From assembly GCA_021648145.1 (NCBI GenBank), contig JAKITI010000012.1, positions 1 to 64,000 on the forward strand: a DNA stretch of 64,000 nucleotides. The letters are read 5' to 3'. This DNA comes from Gammaproteobacteria bacterium (lineage in GTDB: Bacteria > Pseudomonadota > Gammaproteobacteria > JAADGQ01). The position numbers and the translations under genes are program-made. The notes below the pieces were generated by a model. That model did no database searches. It saw nothing but the letters and a program-made list of their open reading frames with translations, and had not been told where the DNA came from. This document shows positions 36,177 to 43,804 of the stretch, in pieces. Position 1 is the first letter of the stretch. Every line of letters begins with the position of its first letter.

Positions 36177-36612
36177 TTTTAAATGGCCAGTACGTATTTA
36201 TTACGAAGATACAGATAGCGGTGGGGTTGTCTATTATGCTAATTATCTGAAGTATATGGAGCGTGCACGTACCGAGTGGCTGCGCAGTTTCGGTATTGAA
36301 CAGCCTCAATTGCAAGAGAAGCATGGCGTTGTTTTTGTAGTGCGTTCAGTTGCGCTAGAATATTTAAGACCCGCGCGATTTAATGATTTTTTACAAGTGA
36401 CCGTTGTTTTGAAAAAATGCGGCAAAGCCAGTATGGTGATGGAGCAAACAGTCTATCGCGTGACCTGTTCCACAAATACCAAATTGGAATTGAATGATAA
36501 TGGAGAGCTTTTGTGCCAAGGAAGGATTAAAATTGCTTGTGTTGATGCAATCACTTTTAAAGCTCGTTCTATACCACAATCTGTATTAGGAGAAATAACA
36601 GATGAATGTTGA
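36160..36612 (+). CDS. ybgC: YbgC-type acyl-CoA thioesterase (Tol-Pal associated)
   Basis: A hot-dog fold thioesterase usually encoded at the head of tol-pal and linked to phospholipid or acyl-CoA metabolism. The active-site loop [20 protein letters not shown] contains the catalytic Asp. Three non-ATG starts are possible (TTG 36157, GTG 36160, GTG 36169), all overlapping the end of ruvB; I chose the middle one without strong evidence. The gene's end overlaps tolQ by 11 bases. Confidence 0.92.
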   Translation: MSKVSSFKWPVRIYYEDTDSGGVVYYANYLKYMERARTEWLRSFGIEQPQLQEKHGVVFVVRSVALEYLRPARFNDFLQVTVVLKKCGKASMVMEQTVYRVTCSTNTKLELNDNGELLCQGRIKIACVDAITFKARSIPQSVLGEITDEC

Positions 36613-37282
36613 TCTATCACTGGTGCATTTAATCAGTAATGCCAGTTTGTTAGTGCAGTTAGTCATGGTGATTTTATTACTTGCATCACTCATTTCATGG
36701 GCCATGATTTTTCGTAAATGGTCTCTTCTGAAAAAAGCATCCAATGCAGCAGATGACTTTGAGGATCGTTTTTGGTCGGGTAAGGATTTGTCCAATCTCT
36801 ATTCACAAGTGTATTCCGATCGACACAATGCCTCGGGTATGGAAAGTATTTTTATGGCTGGTTTCACTGAATTTGCACGAATGCGCAAACGCACTGGAGT
36901 TGAGCCTGCGGCGCAACTGGAAGGGCCACACCGAGCAATGCGCGTTGCATTGAATCGTGAAGTGGATTCTTTAGAGGTGAATTTATCATTTTTGGCAACG
37001 GTGGGTTCAATCAGCCCTTATATTGGTCTGTTTGGAACAGTGTGGGGCATCATGAATGCTTTTCGTGGTTTGAGTGGGGTGCAACAAGCAACGATTGCTA
37101 TGGTGGCTCCCGGGATTTCTGAAGCATTGATTGCAACTGCAATGGGCTTGTTTGCCGCAATTCCAGCGGTGATTGCATATAATCGTTACTCTGCAGATGT
37201 TGAGCGCTTAGTGAATCGTTTTGATAATTTTTCAGATGAATTTTATACAATTTTACAGCGTAAAGTACATTCACCCAGTTAA
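36602..37282 (+). CDS. tolQ: Tol-Pal motor protein TolQ
   Basis: A proton-channel subunit of the TolQR motor that energises TolA for outer-membrane constriction during division. Three membrane helices are visible (about residues 13-38, 131-153 and 168-190), with the conserved FLATVGSISPYIGLFGTVWG and a GISEALIATAMGLFAAIPA segment. The start ATG has AGGAG well placed. At 226 residues the length is normal. Confidence 0.96.
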   Translation: MNVDLSLVHLISNASLLVQLVMVILLLASLISWAMIFRKWSLLKKASNAADDFEDRFWSGKDLSNLYSQVYSDRHNASGMESIFMAGFTEFARMRKRTGVEPAAQLEGPHRAMRVALNREVDSLEVNLSFLATVGSISPYIGLFGTVWGIMNAFRGLSGVQQATIAMVAPGISEALIATAMGLFAAIPAVIAYNRYSADVERLVNRFDNFSDEFYTILQRKVHSPS

Positions 37283-37307
37283 ATTAAAACAGAAATAGGT
37301 GAAGCCG

Positions 37308-37739
37308 ATGGTTAATGGACGTATTAGAAAACGCCCCATAAGCGAAATTAATGTCGTACCGTACATTGATGTTATGTTGGTGCTACTGATTATTTTTATG
37401 GTCACAGCTCCTTTGATGACTCAGGGAGTACAGGTTGACTTGCCTCAGGCAAGTTCTGAAGCGATCGAATCCAATGAAAAAGAGCCTCTTCAGCTCACAG
37501 TTGATGCGAATGGTAATTATTATATGAATATAGGGGGTGATCCTGAAGAAGCAATTGATGCTGAAACAGTGGTGCTGCGAACATCTACGACTTTGCGTAA
37601 TCAACCGGGTACACCTGTGTATGTTCGGGGTGATGTTGATGTTGATTATGGGTCTGTGATTCAGGCAATGGTGTTGTTGCAGCAAGCGGGAGCATCAAGT
37701 GTTGGATTGATCACCGCAGCGCCTGATAACAGCAAATAA
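37308..37739 (+). CDS. tolR: Tol-Pal motor protein TolR
   Basis: The ExbD-like partner of TolQ. The single membrane helix carries the essential aspartate in INVVPYIDVMLVLLIIFMV. The periplasmic domain follows. I choose ATG 37308, preceded by AGGTGAAG, over the GTG at 37299, giving 143 residues. It lies between tolQ and tolA. Confidence 0.95.
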   Translation: MVNGRIRKRPISEINVVPYIDVMLVLLIIFMVTAPLMTQGVQVDLPQASSEAIESNEKEPLQLTVDANGNYYMNIGGDPEEAIDAETVVLRTSTTLRNQPGTPVYVRGDVDVDYGSVIQAMVLLQQAGASSVGLITAAPDNSK

Positions 37740-38645
37740 ATGTTTAAAGATCTTCCATACTTTTTACTTTCAGCATTGATTCATGGCGTTCTTATTGCCG
37801 TGTTGTTGTTTAGTTTTACTTGGGAAGTTGAGTTGCAAAAGCCAATCAGCATTGTAAAAGCGGTCGTCATTAATGATGAACAGTTGCAGGCTGAAATAGC
37901 AAGGATTAAAGAAGAAACCATACGTAAACAGGCGGAGGAAGCGCAACGCCAAGCGGAACTGGAGCAGAAGACTCTATTGGCTGAAGAGAAGAGGGAAGCT
38001 GAAAAACAACGCTTGATTGAGTTAGAAAAAGAGAAGCGAGCTGAAGAGAAACGATTGGTTGAACTGGAAAAGAAACAGCAAGAGGAGCTTAAACGCCAAG
38101 CAGAAGAGAAAATAAAGCAAGAGATTGAAGCAAAACGGCTTGCTGAGCTAAAAAAGAGAGAAGAGGAAGAGAGAAAAAAACAAGAGGCGCTTAAAGCTAA
38201 AAAAGCCGCTGAAGAAAAACGATTAGCTGAAGAGAAAAAGAAAAAAAAGGCCGAAAAGAAGCGGCGCGCTGAAGAGGCTAAACGTAAAAAAGAACAAGAA
38301 GCCAAAGAGGCTGCGGCTAAACAAAAAGCGGATGCTGAAGCACAAACAAAGCGTAATAAAGAATTAAAAGTATTGAGTGCAAAATATGTTGATACGATTA
38401 AGCAACATGTTGAGCGCTACTGGCGTAGACCTCCGAGCGCAGTAGAGGGTTTGTCTTGTACGGTGAAAGTAAAACAAGTTAAGGGTGGAGAGGTGGTGAG
38501 CGCGAAGGTTGGTGTTTGCAATGGTGATCTGGTTGTACAGCGCTCTATCGAGCATGCTGTGTTGCGAGCTTCGCCTCTGCCATCGCCACCAGATCCAGAT
38601 GTGTTCGAGAGGAATCTGATATTTGTTTTTAAACCCGAGGATTAA
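37740..38645 (+). CDS. tolA: Tol-Pal protein TolA
   Basis: Bridges the TolQR motor and the outer membrane. An N-terminal membrane helix (about residues 7-28) is followed by a very long Lys/Glu/Ala-rich helix (about 45-210). The C-terminal domain (about 215-301) binds TolB and Pal and has a cysteine pair (LSCTVKV and VGVCNGD). The start directly follows the tolR stop. The low-complexity codons make false open frames on the other strand. After it the operon is interrupted by two unusual genes. Confidence 0.93.
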   Translation: MFKDLPYFLLSALIHGVLIAVLLFSFTWEVELQKPISIVKAVVINDEQLQAEIARIKEETIRKQAEEAQRQAELEQKTLLAEEKREAEKQRLIELEKEKRAEEKRLVELEKKQQEELKRQAEEKIKQEIEAKRLAELKKREEEERKKQEALKAKKAAEEKRLAEEKKKKKAEKKRRAEEAKRKKEQEAKEAAAKQKADAEAQTKRNKELKVLSAKYVDTIKQHVERYWRRPPSAVEGLSCTVKVKQVKGGEVVSAKVGVCNGDLVVQRSIEHAVLRASPLPSPPDPDVFERNLIFVFKPED

Positions 38646-38675
38646 CTTCCTGTTAGCTTTTTAAAGGAGAATATA

Positions 38676-39119
38676 ATGTTTTTAATAGATATGCATGGAA
38701 AAGTAATTCACAAGAGAATTAAATTAAAAATTAGCCTACCGATAGAAAAAAGGCCAATGAATAAGGTTCGTGGAATAATAGTACACCAAACTGGTGGAAC
38801 AACGGCTAAATCAGCATTTAATAGTTATAATTCTGGGAAATCGGGCACACATCGAAGAGAAATGGCCAAAAATGTTCCAAACAGGTATCCCTCCAATCAA
38901 GATAGCATAGGAATTGAAATTGTTGGGCAAGCGTTCCCTGTTAATGAGCCTGATCATGATAAAAGAACATACGAAGCATTAACAAAAGAGCAAGGCGATT
39001 CTCTCAAATGGCTTATCCAAGAATTAAGGTTCTCTCTTAAAGTGCCGTTAACGGAAATATTTCGACACCCTACTGTTTCTTACAAAAATAAAACAGAAGC
39101 GGCTACAGCATCATGGTAA
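38676..39119 (+). CDS. shortened amidase_2-type peptidoglycan hydrolase inside tol-pal
   Basis: A 147-residue relative of N-acetylmuramoyl-L-alanine amidases. The first zinc ligand is likely His37 in GIIVHQTGGT and a late one His131 in IFRHPTVSYKNKTEA, with the family segment NRYPSNQDSIGIEIVG kept. It jumps from SGKSGTH (residue 59) straight to RREMAKNVP. The usual core after this His, of the type H-F-L-I-D-x-D-G-T-I-Y-Q and a WHVG motif, some 50 residues, is missing. The gene is AT-rich, has no signal peptide and overlaps the next lipoprotein gene. It could be a degenerate or rewired toxin; activity is doubtful. Confidence 0.7.
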   Translation: MFLIDMHGKVIHKRIKLKISLPIEKRPMNKVRGIIVHQTGGTTAKSAFNSYNSGKSGTHRREMAKNVPNRYPSNQDSIGIEIVGQAFPVNEPDHDKRTYEALTKEQGDSLKWLIQELRFSLKVPLTEIFRHPTVSYKNKTEAATASW

Positions 39120-39562
39120 AACTTATACTGCCCTTTTTTATCACTGTAGCACTAGTAGGTTGTTCAATCACCAATAATACGGGACAAACTCAGCAGCCAC
39201 TAGATTTTAAAACCATTCATATTGATAGCAATGGTTCCTATTCTGGTTACATCAGTTCTAATGAGACAGTGGAATCTTGTAAAACATTCATTCTGAATAA
39301 ATCTGAAATTATAAAATTTTTCAAACATTCACGAACAGCAACATCAAGAGAATATGCACACGATTTAATTGCATCTAATTGCTATGCAAGTGGAAGTTTT
39401 ACAATTTCAAATGGCATTGAGGGAACGTGGAAAATTGATCGTGCTCGAAGAGGGTTAATTAATTATAACAATAATGCAAATACAAAATACTATTATTGCG
39501 CTGAATGTAAGAGTGCATTATTTTATGAGTCATGTGACATAGAATGTATTCATGGTCAATAG
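39113..39562 (+). CDS. Cys-rich lipoprotein, possible immunity partner of the amidase
   Basis: A 149-residue predicted lipoprotein: the signal peptide ends in the lipobox ALVGC (Cys17). The mature part has several cysteines (VESCK, ASNCYAS, YYYCAECK, YESCDIECIHGQ), probably disulphide-bonded in the periplasm. I recognise no family. Its start overlaps the amidase stop by seven bases, so the two are translated together. A periplasmic lipoprotein tied to a peptidoglycan amidase is the usual layout of effector-immunity pairs; this role is inference. It sits 66 bases before tolB and is AT-rich. Confidence 0.65.
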   Translation: MVKLILPFFITVALVGCSITNNTGQTQQPLDFKTIHIDSNGSYSGYISSNETVESCKTFILNKSEIIKFFKHSRTATSREYAHDLIASNCYASGSFTISNGIEGTWKIDRARRGLINYNNNANTKYYYCAECKSALFYESCDIECIHGQ

Positions 39563-39628
39563 AATAATAAGTGATACGAAGGACTATAATTAGCTCCATT
39601 GGGCATGGCGATATAAGTTGGATCTTTT

Positions 39629-40942
39629 ATGAAAAAAATTGCTTTATATTTATTCAGTGTATGCCTGTGCTTCTTGATGGTTTCACAAGCACAGGCCGTG
39701 CTGAAAATTGAGATTACACAAGGTGTTTCCAGTGCGATACCGATCGCTGTTGTCCCTTTTGGCATGGAGGGGGTGGCCAACGTCCCAGAGGACTTCGCTA
39801 AAATTATTTCAGCAAACTTACATCGCAGTGGCCGTTTTAAGCCATTGCCCGAAAAAGATTTTCTTTCACGCCCGACAACCGCATCAAAAGTTCGGTTTAA
39901 AGAGTGGCGCATGTTGAAAGCTGAAAGTTTGGTGGTGGGAAAAGTACGCCATGTCAATAATGGTTATGTTGTTCAATTCCATCTTTTGGATGTGCTGAGT
40001 GGTAAACGCTTATTGGGTTATACGATTCCTGCAAGAGGTAAGGTGCTACGAGGACATGAGCTGCGTTATGCGGCGCATCAAATCAGTGATATTATTTATA
40101 AAGAGCTGACAGGAACCGCTGGTGCATTTGCGACACAAATAGCCTATGTAACTTCCGTATTGGAAGCCGATAACAAACCGCGTTATTCACTTTTAGTTGC
40201 GGATGCAGATGGTGAAAACCCACGTGCGGTTTTAACTTCAAAGTGGCCGATTATGTCACCTTCATGGTCTCCTGATGGGCAGCGTTTGGCTTATGTCTCT
40301 TTTGAAACGCAGCGCCCAGTTATTTATATACAGGAGCTGTTGACTGGGGAGCGGAAGCGTTTGAAGTCATTTAAAGGTTTAAACGGTGCTCCATCCTGGT
40401 CACCTGATGGTAAACAATTGGCTGTGGTTTTATCGCGTGATGGTAACCCGGAAGTGTATGTGTATGATCTTGCACGTGATAAGCTACGTCGCTTGACGCG
40501 TAATCGTGCCATAGATACTGAGCCCGTATGGGCACCGGATGGAAACAGTATTGTGTTTACTTCGTCTCGTAGTGGTGGTGCACAGCTTTATCAAATTCCT
40601 GTCGCAGGGGGGCGGCCAAAACGATTGACTTTTGAGGGCAAATATAATTCGCGTGCGGCTTTTTCTGCCGATGGCAAGTTATTAGCTATGGTGCATCGAG
40701 AGCAAGGTAAGTACTATATCGCTATAAAAGATTTGGAGAGAGGAGGGGTTCGCCTGCTATCCGAAGGGGGATTGGATGAATCCCCCAGTTTTTCACCGAA
40801 TGGAAGCATGATTATTTACGCAACAAAAAGTAGAGGCAAGAGTGTTTTAGCTATTGTCTCCGTCGATGGCTATGTTCGACAGCGACTTTCACAAACAGGT
40901 GATGTTCGTGAACCAGCATGGTCTACATTCAAATTAAATTAA
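39629..40942 (+). CDS. tolB: Tol-Pal periplasmic protein TolB
   Basis: A periplasmic beta-propeller that binds Pal and TolA. A signal peptide (about residues 1-23, ending QAQA) is followed by the N-terminal TolB domain. Repeated PD40 propeller blades follow, each with a variant of SPSWSPDGQRLAYVS (SWSPDG, VWAPDG, AFSADG, SFSPNG). At 437 residues it is normal. Its distance from tolA is caused by the two inserted genes. Confidence 0.96.
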   Translation: MKKIALYLFSVCLCFLMVSQAQAVLKIEITQGVSSAIPIAVVPFGMEGVANVPEDFAKIISANLHRSGRFKPLPEKDFLSRPTTASKVRFKEWRMLKAESLVVGKVRHVNNGYVVQFHLLDVLSGKRLLGYTIPARGKVLRGHELRYAAHQISDIIYKELTGTAGAFATQIAYVTSVLEADNKPRYSLLVADADGENPRAVLTSKWPIMSPSWSPDGQRLAYVSFETQRPVIYIQELLTGERKRLKSFKGLNGAPSWSPDGKQLAVVLSRDGNPEVYVYDLARDKLRRLTRNRAIDTEPVWAPDGNSIVFTSSRSGGAQLYQIPVAGGRPKRLTFEGKYNSRAAFSADGKLLAMVHREQGKYYIAIKDLERGGVRLLSEGGLDESPSFSPNGSMIIYATKSRGKSVLAIVSVDGYVRQRLSQTGDVREPAWSTFKLN

Positions 40943-40978
40943 TATCAAACAAATAGCAGAATCTAGGAGATTAAAATA

Positions 40979-41524
40979 ATGAAACCACATTCAAAACTAT
41001 TAGGGTTGGCTGCCCCCGCATTTATATTAATGGGCTGTAGTTCTACTGGAGAGGTGGTGGAGCCTGTTGAAGAGGTTCTTGCTCCTGTTGTTATTGAAGA
41101 GCGTGTAGAGCCGTCCGTCATAACGATGCCTGTTGAATCTATTGCTTCTGAAATAACGGAAGCCTACAGTGGTGATGAATTAGATGATCCTGATAGTATT
41201 TTGGCCGTTCGTGTGATCTATTTTGAATATGATTCCAGTGAAATTAAGGATGAATTTCATTCCGTTATTAGTGCTCATGCAGCGTACCTTATTGATAACC
41301 CCGATGCATTTTTAGTTCTTGAAGGCCATGCAGATGAACGTGGTACTCGTGAATACAATATGGCTCTGGGCGAGCGTCGTGCGAACTCAGTACAGAATAC
41401 ATTGTTGTTACAAGGGGTCTCAGCCAATCAACTGGAGGTCGTCAGTTACGGTGAAGAGCGCCCTGAAGAGGTGGGTTACGATGATAAAAATCGTCGTGTA
41501 GAGCTACGTTATCAAGGACGTTAA
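40979..41524 (+). CDS. pal: peptidoglycan-associated lipoprotein Pal
   Basis: An outer-membrane lipoprotein that binds peptidoglycan. The lipobox is LMGC (Cys20 region). An acidic linker leads to the OmpA-like domain, with YFEYDSSEIKDEF, LEGHADERGTREYN and the LGERRANSV helix. The start has AGGAGA upstream. It follows tolB by 36 bases and shares its last base with the start of cpoB. Confidence 0.96.
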   Translation: MKPHSKLLGLAAPAFILMGCSSTGEVVEPVEEVLAPVVIEERVEPSVITMPVESIASEITEAYSGDELDDPDSILAVRVIYFEYDSSEIKDEFHSVISAHAAYLIDNPDAFLVLEGHADERGTREYNMALGERRANSVQNTLLLQGVSANQLEVVSYGEERPEEVGYDDKNRRVELRYQGR

Positions 41525-42426
41525 TGAAAGTGAAAGGCTTTTCAGCACAGAATTTGTTTCAGCGACCTAGTGCAGGGACGGTGCTGTTTTTAGCGGTGTC
41601 AGTTGTGTTGCCTGTCAATGCTGAGTCGCTGGCACCTGTTGTGGAGGCGACATCAATACAGGCTAGGCAAAGTAACCTGATTGAAGAGCGCCTCAACAAG
41701 TTAGAGCGGTTACTGGATAGTCAGGTGCTAATGAATTTTTCATTGCGCCTGGATGAACTTGAAAACCAGCTGCAGCAGCTTCAGGGTGATACAGAGTTAC
41801 AAATACATAATCAGGAAGGGATGAAACGAAGGCAGCAAGCGCTCTATCTGGATCTGGATCAGCGTCTGGAAGTGCTGGAAACAGGAGTTAAAGCAGATCA
41901 AGCCGAAAGCGTTGACTTGTCAATAGAGCCACCTGCTGAAGATTCCGAACCAATATTAGCGGTGTTTGATGATGAAAGAATACCCGATGCAACTTTAATC
42001 ACGGCTGAAGGTTCAAGTGTGGTTGGATCTTCTAGCTCTGGAGATCCTGCACCGGACTACTCTGAAGCTTACTCGTTACTTAAAAATGGCCAGTATGATG
42101 AAGCAATTAATGCTTTCCAAAGTTTTTTGAAAAATCATTCAGAGACTGAATATGCAGATAATGCTCAATATTGGTTGGCTGAGGCTAATTATGTCACACG
42201 TCGTTTTAGTCAGGCGGTACGTGAATTTGGCTTGGTTATAAGTGATTACAGCAACAGTCAAAAAGTGCCTGGCGCTTTACTGAAAGTGGGTTACGCACAT
42301 TATGAGCTAGAGGAGTGGCCACAAGCCCGCACATTTTTAGAAAAACTGGTCACTCAGTTTCCAGAAAGCAGTGCGGCACGCTTGGCAGAGAACCGTTTGA
42401 AGCGTATGGAAGAAGAAGGACGATAG
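41524..42426 (+). CDS. cpoB: CpoB/YbgF-type TPR protein of the Tol-Pal system
   Basis: A periplasmic protein that coordinates peptidoglycan synthesis with outer-membrane constriction. The signal sequence (about residues 1-34) is unusually long. A coiled coil follows (about 55-120), which trimerises in relatives. The C-terminal TPR domain (about 175-300) has YSEAYSLLKNGQYDEAINAF and YWLAEANYVTRRFSQAVREF. It is the last gene of the tol-pal set. Confidence 0.92.
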   Translation: MKVKGFSAQNLFQRPSAGTVLFLAVSVVLPVNAESLAPVVEATSIQARQSNLIEERLNKLERLLDSQVLMNFSLRLDELENQLQQLQGDTELQIHNQEGMKRRQQALYLDLDQRLEVLETGVKADQAESVDLSIEPPAEDSEPILAVFDDERIPDATLITAEGSSVVGSSSSGDPAPDYSEAYSLLKNGQYDEAINAFQSFLKNHSETEYADNAQYWLAEANYVTRRFSQAVREFGLVISDYSNSQKVPGALLKVGYAHYELEEWPQARTFLEKLVTQFPESSAARLAENRLKRMEEEGR

Positions 42427-42447
42427 GTTTTCTGTGTTTATTTTTTT

Positions 42448-43098
42448 ATGTCGTTAGGTCATCGTTTACAACTTACAGAAATATTTTATTCTCTTCAGGG
42501 AGAGTCACGCAGTGTGGGTTGGCCAACGGTCTTTATCCGTCTGACGGGTTGTCCCTTACGCTGCAGTTATTGTGATACAAAATATGCTTATAAGGGTGGG
42601 CAGTGGCACTCTGTGCCGGATATCATGCAGCAAGTTGAAAGTTATAATACAACTTATGTGACCGTTACAGGAGGCGAGCCCTTAGCGCAAGACAACTGCC
42701 AGCCTTTGTTAGTTGAGCTATGTGATGCAGGTTATGAAGTCTCTCTGGAAACGAGTGGTGCGCTTGATATCTCCAAGGTTGACTCGCGTGTGATTCGTGT
42801 TGTAGATATTAAAACGCCAGGATCAGGCGAAGCCGATAAAAATCTGATTTCCAACTTCTCTTATCTATCTTCTAAAGATCAACTCAAGTTTGTTATATGC
42901 GATCAGGATGATTACCTTTGGTCGAAGGCATTGCTTGTTCAACATCAGCTTCCTGAACGCTGCGAAGTGTTATTCAGCACGTCACACGGTCAACTTGAAG
43001 ATACAGTTTTAGCAAATTGGCTTCTTGAAGACCGCTTGCCTGTTCGTTTTCAAATACAACTTCATAAATACCTCTGGAATGACACACAAGGTAAGTAA
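42448..43098 (+). CDS. queE: 7-carboxy-7-deazaguanine synthase QueE
   Basis: A radical-SAM enzyme in queuosine synthesis that makes 7-carboxy-7-deazaguanine. The CX3CX2C cluster motif is [15 protein letters not shown] and the SAM-binding part has [11 protein letters not shown]. At 216 residues it is the usual size. It directly precedes queC, with which it acts in the same pathway. The link of queE and queC to cpoB is common in gammaproteobacteria. Confidence 0.95.
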   Translation: MSLGHRLQLTEIFYSLQGESRSVGWPTVFIRLTGCPLRCSYCDTKYAYKGGQWHSVPDIMQQVESYNTTYVTVTGGEPLAQDNCQPLLVELCDAGYEVSLETSGALDISKVDSRVIRVVDIKTPGSGEADKNLISNFSYLSSKDQLKFVICDQDDYLWSKALLVQHQLPERCEVLFSTSHGQLEDTVLANWLLEDRLPVRFQIQLHKYLWNDTQGK

Positions 43099-43105
43099 TG
43101 ATCGT

Positions 43106-43789
43106 ATGAGTATGCTTGATAAACCCGCCGCAGTTGTGCTTGTGTCGGGCGGTCTGGATTCAGCGACAACATTGGCAATAGCCAAAGAACAGGGATTCCG
43201 TTGTTACGCTTTAAGCTTTGATTATGGCCAAAGCCACAGCTCTGAGCTCTTAGCTGCAAAGCGGGTGGTGAGTTCAATTGGAGTTGAAAAACATAAGGTT
43301 GTTCATCTGGATATGCGTCAATTTGGTGGCTCGGCTCTCACGGATGATTCGATTGATATTCCAGAGCACTCTTGTGATGGTATTCCTGTCACATATGTTC
43401 CAGCACGTAATACTATTTTTTTGTCAATCGCACTGGGTTGGGCTGAAGTGCTGAATGCACAAGCGATATTTATCGGTGTCAATGCCGTTGATTATTCAGG
43501 TTATCCAGATTGCCGTTCAGAATATATCTCAGCATTCGAAAAAATGGCAAATCTGGCAACAAGAGCGGGCGTAGAAGGAGTTCCTTTCCATATTCATACA
43601 CCATTAATTAATTTAACCAAGGCAGAAATTATAGCGAAAGGCTCTGCTCTAGGTGTGAATTTTTCTCAAACAATTTCTTGTTATGCTGCGGATAGTCAGG
43701 GACTAGCCTGTCGCGTCTGTGATTCATGTCGCTTGCGAGCTGTTGGGTTTCGAGATGCTGGGGTTTTAGATCCAACAAAATATCGGTAA
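43106..43789 (+). CDS. queC: 7-cyano-7-deazaguanine synthase QueC
   Basis: Converts 7-carboxy-7-deazaguanine to preQ0 using ATP and ammonia. The PP-loop motif is [15 protein letters not shown]. The zinc cysteines are seen in [24 protein letters not shown] choose ATG 43106 (227 residues); in-frame alternatives are ATG 43079 and 43112. It converges on the large TPR lipoprotein gene with 15 bases between. Confidence 0.95.
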   Translation: MSMLDKPAAVVLVSGGLDSATTLAIAKEQGFRCYALSFDYGQSHSSELLAAKRVVSSIGVEKHKVVHLDMRQFGGSALTDDSIDIPEHSCDGIPVTYVPARNTIFLSIALGWAEVLNAQAIFIGVNAVDYSGYPDCRSEYISAFEKMANLATRAGVEGVPFHIHTPLINLTKAEIIAKGSALGVNFSQTISCYAADSQGLACRVCDSCRLRAVGFRDAGVLDPTKYR

Positions 43790-43804
43790 AGGGGCTCTTT
43801 ACGC

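Noticed and set aside
37781-38305. Long minus-strand Ser/Phe-rich open frame over tolA
   Set aside because: It is the mirror of the Lys/Glu/Ala-rich helix of TolA; low-complexity codons keep the other strand open. No start site or known protein supports it.
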